The notes: generated by a model not told the origin, from the sequence alone. 64,000 bases of DNA from Rhizobium ruizarguesonis (GCF_012349115.1 NZ_PQIG01000066.1:1-64000); one strand, 5' to 3'. Positions 9,109 through 17,868 are shown, numbered from the stretch's first letter. Numbers and translations are program-made.

Positions 9109-9608
9109 GACGCTACAACCCTATCCAGAGGCGTCCCGGCCAGCGCGCGGGACCTCTTGATCTTCTCTTGAAGCAGGAGGAAGCCGTGCATCAGCGCCTC
9201 GGGCCGCGGCGGGCAGCCGGGCACATGCACGTCCACCGGCACGAAGGTTTCCGCCCCCTGCACCACGGCATAGGTGTTGTAGACCCCGCCCGAAATGGCG
9301 CAGGTGCCCATGGCGATGACCCAGCGGGGTTCCGGCATCTGGTCATAGAGCCGGCGCACCACGGGCGCGAACTTCCGCGTTATGGTGCCGGCAATGATCA
9401 TCACGTCGGACTGACGGGGCGATGGCCGGAAGACGACGCCGAACCGGTCGAGATCGTAGCGGGCGCACCCCGCCGAGATCATCTCGATGGCGCAGCAGGC
9501 AATTCCGAAGGTCTCGGGCCACAGCGCCGACTTTCGGCTCCAGTTGATCAGGCTGTCGGCCGTGGTGAACAGCACGCTGTCGCGAATCGCGTTGTTTACG
9601 CCTCCCAT
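9105..9608 (-). CDS. nuoB: NADH-quinone oxidoreductase subunit B
   Basis: This subunit carries cluster N2, the terminal iron-sulfur cluster that reduces quinone. The protein has 167 residues. Ligands are visible as the adjacent pair C38-C39 (GIACCAIEM), MGTCAISGG near residue 103 and VPGCPPRPE near residue 133. The ATG at 9608 overlaps the end of nuoA; a TTG seven codons upstream is an alternative start. Confidence 0.95.
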   Translation of the reverse strand: MGGVNNAIRDSVLFTTADSLINWSRKSALWPETFGIACCAIEMISAGCARYDLDRFGVVFRPSPRQSDVMIIAGTITRKFAPVVRRLYDQMPEPRWVIAMGTCAISGGVYNTYAVVQGAETFVPVDVHVPGCPPRPEALMHGFLLLQEKIKRSRALAGTPLDRVVAS

Positions 9609-9961
9609 TCCAGCGCTCCCTTTAGCCAAGCGTAGGCGAAGCCCACGAGAAGCAGCAATATGAAGATGAACATCTCAACATAGCCGACCAGCCCGATCTC
9701 TTTCAGGACGACGGCCCAGGGAAAGAGGAACATCGTCTCGACATCGAAGACCACCAGCAGGATCGCAAGGATAAAGAACTGCACCCTCAAGCGGCCCCCG
9801 GCGGCGTCACCGGCGGCGTCCATGCCGCATTCATAGGGCATGTTTTTTGCGGGATACGGATTGGACGGGCGCAGGAGCGAGGAGACAAAAAGCGTCACCC
9901 CCGCCACCAGAACAACTCCGGCGACCATGAAAAGAACCGGTAAAAATTCCATTGCAGCCAT
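9596..9961 (-). CDS. nuoA: NADH-quinone oxidoreductase subunit A
   Basis: This is a small membrane subunit at the junction with the peripheral arm, 121 residues and three hydrophobic helices. The family motif YECG ([12 protein letters not shown]) is followed by [21 protein letters not shown], typical of NuoA. The start is uncertain: ATG at 9961, ATG at 9952 and GTG at 9973 are all possible, and none has a strong ribosome site. The gap of 155 bp upstream to nuoN has no clear gene. Confidence 0.92.
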   Translation of the reverse strand: MAAMEFLPVLFMVAGVVLVAGVTLFVSSLLRPSNPYPAKNMPYECGMDAAGDAAGGRLRVQFFILAILLVVFDVETMFLFPWAVVLKEIGLVGYVEMFIFILLLLVGFAYAWLKGALEWEA

Positions 9962-10116
9962 ATCGCACTGCACCGGTCACCCATCGGGGGCTTTCCTCAC
10001 GCCGCGACCGACCCCGTTCGGGACCGGTAATGCGGTCGTCCTGGGAAGCGACCTGGGCAATCCTTTCTTGAGTTGCCAGTTTATTCCGTCGGGTTGATCA
10101 TTGCAAATCCAATCGA

Positions 10117-11556
10117 TTAGCCACCAAACACTGCATGCTGAGCGAGCCTCAGAAACCACGCCGGAAATAGGCCGATGCCGATGGTGCCGGCGGCGGTGAA
10201 GGCCAGCGTGGCGCGCACCAAGGGCGTCAGTGCGGGGTCGAACGTCCTCTCCGGCTCGCGCATGTAGATCACCATGACGATGCGGATGTAAAAGTAGGCG
10301 GCGACGACACTCAGCAGCACTGCGATCACCGCCAGCATGACGAAACCTCGCTCGACGAGCGCGACCAGCACGTAGAACTTGGCGAAGAACCCGGCCGTCG
10401 GCGGAATGCCGGCCAGCGAGAACAGATACAGCAGCATCAGAAGCGCCAGCCCGGGATGCGACTTGGCGAAACCCGCATAGTCTTCGATAATCTCGCCCGA
10501 GAAATCGCCATTCCGCATCATGATGACGGTGGCGAAAATGCCGAGATTCATGAAAGAGTAGATCAGTAGGTAAAGCATCACGCTGGCGATCCCGTCCGCA
10601 CCGCCGGCGGCTACCCCGAAAATGGCGAACCCGGCATGGGCGATGCTCGAATAGGCCAAGAGACGCTTGAAATTGTCCTGCACCAGCGCCACGAAACTGC
10701 CGAGTGCCATCGTCACCACCGCAATGACGGCGAGGATGATCCAAATGTCTGAGGCTGCGACCAGAGGATTGAGGAACACCCGCAGGATCACCGCAAACCC
10801 CGCTGCCTTGGGGCCCACCGACATGAAGGCGGTGATCGTCGTCGGCGCACCTTCATAGACGTCCGGCACCCACATATGGAATGGAACCGCGCCGACCTTG
10901 AAGACTAGCCCCGCGACAATGAAGACCACCGCAAGCAGCAATCCGGGATCGAGCGGATCGCCGGTCACGGCCGCAGCCATCCCGTCCAATTGCGTTGTGC
11001 CGGTGAGCCCGTAGACCAGCGAAACGCCGTAAAGGAAAATCCCGGTCGAGACCGCGCCAAGGATTACGTATTTCAGTGCTGCTTCGTTCGACCGCCGCTC
11101 ATGCCGCAGGAAGCCGGTCAGCACATAGGTGCAAATCACCATCAGTTCGAGGCTCACATAGATCGACAGGAGATCGGTCGCGGAGGCCATGATCATCATG
11201 CCCGAAAGCGCGAAGAGCAGCAGGACATAGTATTCGCTGCTCCCGATCCCTTCGATATCGGCATATTTTCGCGAAAGGAGGAACGTCAGAACGGTGGCTA
11301 AGTAGAAAACGAACTTGAAGAAGACCGCGAAGCGGTCGGCGATGAACATGCCCGTGTATGCCGGCCGCACTTCGCTTGCCAGCATGAGTGTCGCCAAGGC
11401 GGCAATCAACACGACCGCGACCGACGCCCAGACAAGGAAATGTTCCTGTCCCTTTCGCACAAACTGTCCCAGGATCAGCAGGATGCAGGCGCCGGTGATC
11501 ACCACGATCTCGGGCAGGCTCGCTAGGGCCGACTGGAAAAGCGTGGCGGCGGTCAT
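10117..11556 (-). CDS. nuoN: NADH-quinone oxidoreductase subunit N
   Basis: This is one of the antiporter-like proton-pumping subunits of the membrane arm, 479 residues and about 14 helices. Conserved NuoN features include the SLELM segment (helix 5 Glu), VFKVGAVPFHMWVPDVYEGAP (helix 7 Lys and the loop) and RLLAYSSIAHAGF. The C-terminus is hydrophobic and ends just after AQHAVFGG. The ATG overlaps the nuoM stop by four bases. Confidence 0.93.
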   Translation of the reverse strand: MTAATLFQSALASLPEIVVITGACILLILGQFVRKGQEHFLVWASVAVVLIAALATLMLASEVRPAYTGMFIADRFAVFFKFVFYLATVLTFLLSRKYADIEGIGSSEYYVLLLFALSGMMIMASATDLLSIYVSLELMVICTYVLTGFLRHERRSNEAALKYVILGAVSTGIFLYGVSLVYGLTGTTQLDGMAAAVTGDPLDPGLLLAVVFIVAGLVFKVGAVPFHMWVPDVYEGAPTTITAFMSVGPKAAGFAVILRVFLNPLVAASDIWIILAVIAVVTMALGSFVALVQDNFKRLLAYSSIAHAGFAIFGVAAGGADGIASVMLYLLIYSFMNLGIFATVIMMRNGDFSGEIIEDYAGFAKSHPGLALLMLLYLFSLAGIPPTAGFFAKFYVLVALVERGFVMLAVIAVLLSVVAAYFYIRIVMVIYMREPERTFDPALTPLVRATLAFTAAGTIGIGLFPAWFLRLAQHAVFGG

Positions 11557-13028
11557 TGGCCGCTCCCCCTACTGTGCACGTGCGTCAGCAGATGCTGCAC
11601 CGAGGCATCGATGACGTTGAGAAAGGGTTTCGGATAGAGCCCAACCCAGAGTACGAAGACGGCCAGCGGCAGGATCGCAACCATCTCACGGGCGTTCACG
11701 TCGCGTATCGTCAACCGGGCGCCGACGCTGGCCGGGCCGAGCGCGACTTTCCCATACATGCCAAGCAGATAGGCAGCCCCCAGCAATGCGCCCAAAACGG
11801 CGGCCGAGCCGGCGACCAAGTTGGCCGCAAACCCGCCTGACAGCACCAGCAACTCGCCGACGAACGAATTCGTTCCCGGCAGCGCCATCGACGACAGGGT
11901 AAACAGTGCCAGAAACGTGGTGTAGACCGGCGCCACCTTCATCAACCCGCCATAGTCGGCGATGCTGCGGGTATGGGTCCGCTCGTAGATCAGCCCGACG
12001 AACAGGAATAGGGCGCCTGTCGTCACGCCATGATTGAACATCTGCAGGATACCGCCCTCGAGCCCGCGGAGGTTCAGCGCAAAAATCCCCAGCGTCACGA
12101 AGCCCATGTGGCTGATGCTGGAATAGGCCACCAGCTTCTTCAGATCGTCCTGCGCCAGCGCGAGCAACCCGCCATAGACGATCGCAAGCGCCGAAAGCGC
12201 CAGCATCAGCGTCGAATAATACATCGATGCCTCCGGCAGCATCGGCAGCGAGAACCGCAGGAATCCGTAGGCGCCCATCTTCAGGAGCACTCCGGCGAGG
12301 ATAATGCTGCCCGCCGTCGGCGCCTGCACATGGGCGTCCGGCAGCCAGGTATGGACCGGCACCATCGGCACCTTGACCGCAAAAGCGATCAGGAAGGCGA
12401 AGAACAGCCAAGACTGGACCCGGAACGGCAAATCCTGCGCTGTGAGGGCGAGGATGTCGAAGGTCTCGCCGCCGTTGAAATAGAGCACGATGACACCGAT
12501 CAGGAACAGGACGCTGCCCGCCAGCGTGTAGAGGAAGAACTTGAATGCCGCATAGACCCGGCCGTCGCCGCCCCAGACGCCGATGATCAGGTACATCGGG
12601 ATCAGCATCGCCTCCCAAAAGACGTAGAACAAGAACAGGTCGAGCGCGCAGAACACCCCCAGCATCAAGGCCTGCATAGAGAGCAGACTGATCATGAACT
12701 CCTTCACCTTGCGCTCGATCGCGACCCACGATGCGAGCACGCAGATCGAGCCCAACAGCGTGGTCAGGAAAACGAAGAGCGCGCTGATTCCGTCGACGCC
12801 GAGCGCATAAGTGATCCCGAGCGTGGGCACCCACGGGCGCGTCTCGGTGAACTGCATCTGGTGGGTGGTGGTGTCAAAGCTCGTCAGCATTGCAATGCAG
12901 AGAGCGAGGTCGACAACGGTGACACCCAGCGCGGTCCACCGTACGGCATCGTCGCTGCGGAGAAACATCAAAACCGCTGCTCCGGCGGCCGGCGTGAATA
13001 CGATGAGGCTCAGTAGCGGGAATCCCAT
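11553..13028 (-). CDS. nuoM: NADH-quinone oxidoreductase subunit M
   Basis: This is an antiporter-like pumping subunit of the membrane arm, 491 residues. The helix-5 glutamate is in YVFWEAMLIPMY. The helix-7 lysine and loop are in AFAVKVPMVPVHTWLPDAH, and the helix-8 lysine is in VLLKMGAYGFLRF. The frame is open upstream, but the ATG at 13028 gives a standard N-terminus and lies eight bases after the preceding stop. Confidence 0.93.
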   Translation of the reverse strand: MGFPLLSLIVFTPAAGAAVLMFLRSDDAVRWTALGVTVVDLALCIAMLTSFDTTTHQMQFTETRPWVPTLGITYALGVDGISALFVFLTTLLGSICVLASWVAIERKVKEFMISLLSMQALMLGVFCALDLFLFYVFWEAMLIPMYLIIGVWGGDGRVYAAFKFFLYTLAGSVLFLIGVIVLYFNGGETFDILALTAQDLPFRVQSWLFFAFLIAFAVKVPMVPVHTWLPDAHVQAPTAGSIILAGVLLKMGAYGFLRFSLPMLPEASMYYSTLMLALSALAIVYGGLLALAQDDLKKLVAYSSISHMGFVTLGIFALNLRGLEGGILQMFNHGVTTGALFLFVGLIYERTHTRSIADYGGLMKVAPVYTTFLALFTLSSMALPGTNSFVGELLVLSGGFAANLVAGSAAVLGALLGAAYLLGMYGKVALGPASVGARLTIRDVNAREMVAILPLAVFVLWVGLYPKPFLNVIDASVQHLLTHVHSRGSGQ

Positions 13029-13036
13029 CGCACCCC

Positions 13037-14812
13037 CTACCGCCACACCACGGCGAAGACGATGGTGGCCGCGACTACACCGGCGATCATCGCCAGAGCG
13101 TAATGGGTCACGACGCCGGTCTGGAGCCGCCGCAGCGCGTCGCCGCCGCGCAGGATCGAGCGGGCGACGCCGTTCACGACGGCGTCCACGCCGGTGAGAT
13201 CGATCCACAGTCCCGCCCGTGCCGCCCCATGCAGGAGGGGTAGCGCTGCGGTCTCCGACACGTCACTCACCGCCTTTTCGTAGCGTGCCAACGGTTTTTC
13301 GGCGAACCACATGAAGAGCCGCGCGCCCTTGCGATAGAACCAGTCGGTGTCGAGGCTGATCGTGTCCTCGGGGTCGAGCGCCCTGAGGAACACCACGAAT
13401 CCCAGGGCGGTGAACATCAGCAGGCCGAGGCTCTCCGTGATATGGGGGCCTGTGTAGGGTTCGAAGTCGACTGGATAGGGCAGAAGCGCATAAAGTGGCT
13501 GGGGAAACACCCCGATTGCAATGCAGAGCACCGCCGCCATGCCCATTGCAACCAGCATATTGCGCGGCGGCTCCCGCGCCTCCAGTTTCCGGTCCACGCC
13601 GAAAAACATGTAATACGGGAGCTTCAAGCCCGTGTGCAGGAACGTCCCCGACGACGCCATCGTCAGCGCCAGCACGACAAACGCCCGATGATCCTGTCCG
13701 GCAGCCGCAATCACCATCGATTTGGTGACGAAGCCCGAGAAGAACGGGAACGCCGAGATCGCGAAGGCGCCGACCATGTAAAGCGCCACGGTCAGCGGCA
13801 TAGTCTTGTAAAGCCCGCCGAGCTCGGTGAGTTTGCGACGGCCGGTGACGTAGATGACTGCCCCGGCACCCATGAACAGAAGTGCCTTATAGAGGATATG
13901 CGCGAAGGCGTGGCCGGCAGCCCCATTCACCGCCATCTCGGTCCCGATGCCGATACCCGCGATCATATAGCCCACCTGGCTGACGATGTGATAGGCGAGC
14001 AGCCGCCGGCAGTCGTTCTCCAGCACGGCGTAGATGACGCCGTAGAGTGCCATCGCGGTGCCGAGCCAGACCAGAATCTCAGTCCCCGGAAACGCCCGCG
14101 CCAGCACATAGACGGCGGTCTTGGTGGTAAACGCGCTCATGAACACCGCCCCGGTGACGGTCGCCTCCGGATAGGCATCGGTCAGCCAGGCATTGAGCGG
14201 CGGCACGGCCGCGTTGAGGATGAAGCCGGCGAGGATCAGGTAGTCGCCGACCCCCATTCCCCCGTTGGTGAGGCCCCCCGCGATCGGGCCGAAAAGCAGT
14301 GAACCGGTGGCGAGCCCGTGGGAAATGATGCCGCCGAGCAGGACGACGCCGCCGGTGATATGGACCATGAGATAGCGGAACCCGGCCCGGATCGCCGGCC
14401 CGCCACGCTGCGCGAAGACCAGATAGGCGGAAGCGAACGCCATGCCCTCCCAGAACAGGTAGAGGGTCAGGTAGTCACCGGCAAACACCACGCCAAGCGC
14501 GCTGCCGACATAGACGAATGCCGCCACGTGCTGGCCGGCATCCGTCAGATGCAACGCGTAGACCATGCCGATCAGCGCCATGATGGTGAAAACGGTGGCG
14601 AAGACGATGCTGAGCTTGTCCACCTTTGCGATCAGGATCTCCTGCCCGATGAACCGCGCTTCGCCATAGCTGCCCGGCTCCATCGCAAGCACGACAAGGA
14701 TCGCCAGCGCAGGGATCAGAAGCAGATAGGCCTTGCGGACCGACCCGCTGAGGAACGGGATCGGTAGGGCGCCAAGAATAAAGAGCAGAGCTGGATGGAT
14801 GAAGTCAGTCAT
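13037..14812 (-). CDS. nuoL: NuoL/MrpD-like antiporter subunit with NuoL-type C-terminus
   Basis: This 591-residue, multi-helix protein has an antiporter fold closest in feel to proteins annotated as Na+/H+ antiporter subunit D. Its C-terminus is NuoL-like: about 90 residues after helix 15, a segment ending in LRRLQTGVVTHYALAM is followed by a last transmembrane helix. In NuoL this part forms the lateral helix that braces the membrane arm. In the helix-7 region the usual Lys/His pattern (K...PLHxWL) reads FILNAAVPPLNAWL, so the lysine position holds Asn; the helix-8 Lys is kept (FTTKTAVYVLAR). The start overlaps the upstream gene by eight bases. I infer that it is the distal subunit of this complex. 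Confidence 0.85.
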   Translation of the reverse strand: MTDFIHPALLFILGALPIPFLSGSVRKAYLLLIPALAILVVLAMEPGSYGEARFIGQEILIAKVDKLSIVFATVFTIMALIGMVYALHLTDAGQHVAAFVYVGSALGVVFAGDYLTLYLFWEGMAFASAYLVFAQRGGPAIRAGFRYLMVHITGGVVLLGGIISHGLATGSLLFGPIAGGLTNGGMGVGDYLILAGFILNAAVPPLNAWLTDAYPEATVTGAVFMSAFTTKTAVYVLARAFPGTEILVWLGTAMALYGVIYAVLENDCRRLLAYHIVSQVGYMIAGIGIGTEMAVNGAAGHAFAHILYKALLFMGAGAVIYVTGRRKLTELGGLYKTMPLTVALYMVGAFAISAFPFFSGFVTKSMVIAAAGQDHRAFVVLALTMASSGTFLHTGLKLPYYMFFGVDRKLEAREPPRNMLVAMGMAAVLCIAIGVFPQPLYALLPYPVDFEPYTGPHITESLGLLMFTALGFVVFLRALDPEDTISLDTDWFYRKGARLFMWFAEKPLARYEKAVSDVSETAALPLLHGAARAGLWIDLTGVDAVVNGVARSILRGGDALRRLQTGVVTHYALAMIAGVVAATIVFAVVWR

Positions 14813-15059
14813 AATAGTCCTCGCGCCGCATCAGCCCGGCGCGATGGCCGAGAAACTTGGAAACGAAGATAAGCAGGACGCAGGAGACGAAGCCGTAGAC
14901 GGCCGACCAGCCAGGCACGCTGTCCCACAGATATTCGGCGTGTTCGCGGAAGACCAGGAAGTCGGCGACGACGATCAGGACGAGCACCAGATAAAACAGC
15001 CGGCGGCGGCGTGTCGCATATGCCTCGTTGCCGAAATAATCGACGATGCTATTGATCAT
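14805..15059 (-). CDS. Small two-helix membrane protein inside the nuo operon
   Basis: The 84-residue protein has two hydrophobic helices (about residues 20-37 and 55-70), with a basic segment ATRRRR before the first. It does not match any canonical Nuo subunit that I recognise. It overlaps both neighbours by 4-8 bases, so its synthesis is coupled to the two antiporter subunits on either side. A role as an accessory subunit bridging the extra antiporter module is plausible but is inference only. Confidence 0.75.
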   Translation of the reverse strand: MINSIVDYFGNEAYATRRRRLFYLVLVLIVVADFLVFREHAEYLWDSVPGWSAVYGFVSCVLLIFVSKFLGHRAGLMRREDYYD

Positions 15060-16519
15060 CTGACCACTCCTTCCGCCAAAGCCAGAAAATAGCCCGGGAA
15101 AATGCCCATCAACACCGACAGGAGGGCGGTTACGACCAGCGGGATCGTCATCATTGGAATTTCACGGACCGTCGCCGGACTTTCCTGCTCTTCCGTCCCG
15201 AAAAAGGCGGCATAGCTAACCGGCAGGAAGTAGGCGGCGTTCAGGACCGAGCTCACTAAGAGCACGATCAGGAACGCAATTTCTCCCGCCTCCACAGAGC
15301 CCAGCGCCAGATACCATTTGCTGACGAACCCCGCGGTTGGCGGCACGCCAATCATGCTGAGCGAGGCGACGAAGAATGCCCCCATCGTCCAGGGCAGCCT
15401 GCGGCCGACACCGGCCATGTCGCTGATGTTCCTTTTGCCGGACGCGCAATAAATCGAGCCGGCGCAGAAAAAGAGTGTGATCTTTGAGAATGCGTGAGCC
15501 GCGATGTGGATGATCCCGCCGACCATCGCGACCGGCGACAACAGAACCGCGCCCAGCACGATGTAGGAGAGCTGGCTGACCGTCGAATAGGCGAGCCTGG
15601 CCTTCAGGTCGTCCCGCGTCAGGGCGTAAACCGACGCCATCAGGATCGTGAACGAAGCCAGATAGGCCGTTACGATGCCGAGGCCCAGCCCGCCCACTAG
15701 CCCCGTGCCGAAGACATGGAACACCACCCGCAGCACGCAGAACACGCCCATCTTGACCACTGCCACTGCATGCAAAAGCGCGCTGACCGGTGTCGGCGCG
15801 ACCATCGCGGCGGGCAGCCAGGCGTGCATCGGCATCACAGCGGCCTTGGCGAAGCCGAAAAGATAGCAGAAATAGATGACCGTCAGCAGCGCCGCCGAGG
15901 CATCGCTCCCCGCCAGCAGCCCTCCCGCGACAAAGTCGAGCGACCCCGCAATATGGTAGGTCAGCGCCAGTGCGGCGAGCAACGCGCTTTTCGAGGCGCC
16001 CATCAGATAGACGAGGTACTTGCGGCTGCCCCTCCATCCCTCTTCGTCCTCGTGGTGGTAGACGAGCGGATAGGTAACGAGGCTGAGCACTTCGTAAAAG
16101 ATCACCAGCGTAAACAGATTGGCGGCGAAGGCGCCGCCGGCGGCGGCCGCAAGACTGCTGGCGAAGCAGGCGAAGAACCGGGTCTGCGCATGCTCGTTCA
16201 AATGCCGCATGTAGCCGACCGAATAGATCGCCGCCACGATCCACAGCAGCGACGAGACGGTGGCAAACACCATGCCGAGCGCATCGACCCGGAAAGCAAA
16301 GTCAATCCCCGGCAGAATCTCGAACAGGCGCAGTTCGACCGTCCCGCCCGCGAGCACCGTGGGCGCCATCGACACGACAATCGCGAACATGGCGATCGCG
16401 GCCAACGGCGAGACCAGATCGCGAAGTCTCTCGCGCTTGTTCAAAAGGAGAACGGCAAGGGCCGCCAGACCGGCGACGGTGACGGCAAGCAACGGCCGGA
16501 TCGATACAACCGGGTCCAA
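15056..16519 (-). CDS. MrpD/NuoM-like antiporter subunit (extra pumping subunit)
   Basis: This 487-residue antiporter-like membrane protein has a helix-5 Glu (IFYEVLSLVTYPL), helix-7 Lys (FGFAKAAVMPMHAWLP), helix-8 Lys (VVKMGVFCVLR) and the family loop VAPTPVSALLHA. It lacks the NuoL lateral-helix extension. Together with the neighbouring NuoL-type, M and N proteins it makes four antiporter-like subunits. The only sensible start is TTG at 16519 (protein begins DPVVSIRPLL after the initiator). It has AAAGGA nine bases upstream and starts six bases after the nuoK stop; no ATG or GTG fits. Confidence 0.85.
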   Translation of the reverse strand: MDPVVSIRPLLAVTVAGLAALAVLLLNKRERLRDLVSPLAAIAMFAIVVSMAPTVLAGGTVELRLFEILPGIDFAFRVDALGMVFATVSSLLWIVAAIYSVGYMRHLNEHAQTRFFACFASSLAAAAGGAFAANLFTLVIFYEVLSLVTYPLVYHHEDEEGWRGSRKYLVYLMGASKSALLAALALTYHIAGSLDFVAGGLLAGSDASAALLTVIYFCYLFGFAKAAVMPMHAWLPAAMVAPTPVSALLHAVAVVKMGVFCVLRVVFHVFGTGLVGGLGLGIVTAYLASFTILMASVYALTRDDLKARLAYSTVSQLSYIVLGAVLLSPVAMVGGIIHIAAHAFSKITLFFCAGSIYCASGKRNISDMAGVGRRLPWTMGAFFVASLSMIGVPPTAGFVSKWYLALGSVEAGEIAFLIVLLVSSVLNAAYFLPVSYAAFFGTEEQESPATVREIPMMTIPLVVTALLSVLMGIFPGYFLALAEGVVR

Positions 16520-16524
16520 AGCCG

Positions 16525-16827
16525 CTATCCTTTCATCACCGTCACGTCGTCGACCTTGAGGGTGGATTTGTTCCTCACGAGGGCGACCAGGATTCCGAGG
16601 GCGACGGCAACCTCCGCCGCGGTGATTGCGATGACGAAGATCGCGAAGATCTGCCCGCGGAAATCGGCGTGGTAACGCCCGAAAGCGATGAAATTGATGT
16701 TGACCGAGTTGAGCAGCAGCTCCAACGACATCAGTACGACTAGAATATTGCGCCTGAGCAGCACGCCCGCCGCTCCGATCACGAACAGGACCACTCCGAG
16801 CACAATATACCACCAGAGCGGAACCAT
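16525..16827 (-). CDS. nuoK: NADH-quinone oxidoreductase subunit K
   Basis: This is a three-helix membrane subunit, 100 residues. The family signature [15 protein letters not shown] near residues 31-45 carries the conserved membrane Glu. A second membrane glutamate is in [16 protein letters not shown]. The ATG at 16827 overlaps the nuoJ stop (TGATG). Confidence 0.95.
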   Translation of the reverse strand: MVPLWWYIVLGVVLFVIGAAGVLLRRNILVVLMSLELLLNSVNINFIAFGRYHADFRGQIFAIFVIAITAAEVAVALGILVALVRNKSTLKVDDVTVMKG

Positions 16828-17327
16828 CACCCCTGCTCCTTCCGCGCCAGCATGATGGCGCCGACCAGGGCTGCCAGCAGGATTACGGAGGCGGTTTCAA
16901 ACGGCAGGAGATAGTCGGCGAAAAGTGCTGTGCTAAGCTGCCGGATGTCATCGCCGCCGCGCATGGCGACGGGCTCCATGACCGAAAAGCGGTCGCTCCA
17001 GAGCAGCAGCACGAGCATCTCGACCCCGAGCAGGACGAGCAGTACCAGAGCCGGGAGGTTGCCGCCCGGCAAGAATCGCTGCAACACGGCTTCGCGCACA
17101 TCGATCATCATGATCACGAACAGGAACAGGACCATGATCGCGCCGACATAGACGAAGATCTGGATGACCGCGAGCAACGGTGCCCCGAGCAAGACGAAGA
17201 TTGCCGAGACCTGCAGGAAACACGCCATCAGCGCCAATGCGCTGTGAACCGGATTGCGCGCCAGGACCACCGTCAGGGCCGTGATCACGGATACCGCAGC
17301 GAACAGAAGAAAGAACCCCTGATCCAT
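16827..17327 (-). CDS. nuoJ: NADH-quinone oxidoreductase subunit J
   Basis: This is a five-helix membrane subunit, 166 residues, with the typical NPVHSALAL near residue 25 and [17 protein letters not shown] near residues 58-74. It is the first gene of the 14-gene minus-strand operon running to nuoG. The promoter must lie in 17328-17640, where I see a palindrome at 17408-17418 but no clear hexamers. Confidence 0.94.
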   Translation of the reverse strand: MDQGFFLLFAAVSVITALTVVLARNPVHSALALMACFLQVSAIFVLLGAPLLAVIQIFVYVGAIMVLFLFVIMMIDVREAVLQRFLPGGNLPALVLLVLLGVEMLVLLLWSDRFSVMEPVAMRGGDDIRQLSTALFADYLLPFETASVILLAALVGAIMLARKEQG

Positions 17328-17407
17328 CGACGCCGACCCTCCGACGCGAACTGGTACCCGGCGCGAGACGGCCGGATTCGAGATTGCGCCGCAAATTCCG
17401 ATGCGTT

Positions 17408-17418
17408 CACAAATTGTG
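17408..17418. promoter_or_regulatory. Palindrome upstream of the nuoJ operon
   Basis: CACAA-A-TTGTG is a perfect inverted repeat with one central base, about 80 bp upstream of nuoJ. It could be a regulator site; no family can be assigned. The rest of 17328-17640 holds no recognisable gene. Confidence 0.3.
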
Positions 17419-17651
17419 CCCTAATATCGGATTTTTCACAAGATTATTGTCATTGGCGGAGCAAACCAGGCCGGTCCGGATGTGGCGAAGGTCGCTTGCG
17501 AAGCGCGCGCTTTCGATAGCGCCGTACCGATTTTATTGTTCCATAGGCAAATGGCTTGGGCCGGTCGGTACCGACGTTTTGTTACGGCGTAGTGGGAAAT
17601 TTCTTCCAAATCACACCGGCTGTTCCGCCGAAGTTACAAGTCTCTGTGGCT

Positions 17652-17670
17652 TCAGGCCCCCGCAACCAAA
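17652..17670 (+). repeat. Isolated initiator-tRNA 3' end
   Basis: CAGGCCCCCGCAACCAAAC matches the acceptor end of an initiator tRNA. It is followed by a linker (CTTTCCTTCCAAAAATCA) resembling the AAATTCCTCTCTAAAGATCA linker found after the tRNA ends at 175 and 20876. The same tandem layout (tRNA end, linker, hairpin-bearing tRNA-like unit) therefore appears at all three loci. Confidence 0.5.
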
Positions 17671-17699
17671 CTTTCCTTCCAAAAATCAAAGCGCTCCTC

Positions 17700-17811
17700 G
17701 TGGAGCAGCCCGCTCGGCGGGCAATCGATTCACTGGATCGATTGCTTATCCGCCTCGCCTCGTCAGGCTCATAACCTGAAGGCCGCAGGTTCAAATCCTG
17801 CCCCCCAACCA
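17700..17811 (+). pseudogene. Initiator tRNA (fMet, CAU) relic with a 48-nt D-loop insertion
   Basis: GTGGAGCAGCCCG (17700-17712) and CGTCAGGCTCATAACCTGAAGG with the T-arm and ACCA end (17761-17811) match the 5' and 3' halves of a rhizobial initiator tRNA. This includes the CAT anticodon and the CTCATAA loop. Between them the roughly six D-loop bases are replaced by 48 nt that fold as GCAATCGAT/ATCGATTGC inside CGGCGG/CCGCC. The 5' acceptor strand (GCTCCTC) cannot pair with the CCCCCC 3' strand, so it is probably not a functional tRNA. Confidence 0.7.
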
Positions 17812-17840
17812 GAATTTACCAATTATCTAATTATCAACAA

Positions 17841-17868
17841 GAAAGCCCTCCCATCGTGGAGGGCTTTC
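17841..17868 (+). terminator. Terminator-like hairpin after the tRNA relic
   Basis: GAAAGCCCTCC (17841-17851) pairs perfectly with GGAGGGCTTTC (17858-17868), followed by TTGCG. It could terminate a transcript of the tRNA-like unit. From here to 18136 there is no gene; the last part carries the ribosome site of the next one. Confidence 0.65.

Noticed and set aside
15716..16675. 319-codon plus-strand frame opposite the antiporter gene
   Set aside because: Composition is of shadow type (Arg, His, Gln, Asp) with no hydrophobic core, opposite a gene with clear membrane motifs.
17700..17811. Calling a functional initiator tRNA gene here
   Set aside because: The acceptor stem does not pair and the D-loop carries a 48-nt insert, so it is listed as a relic.
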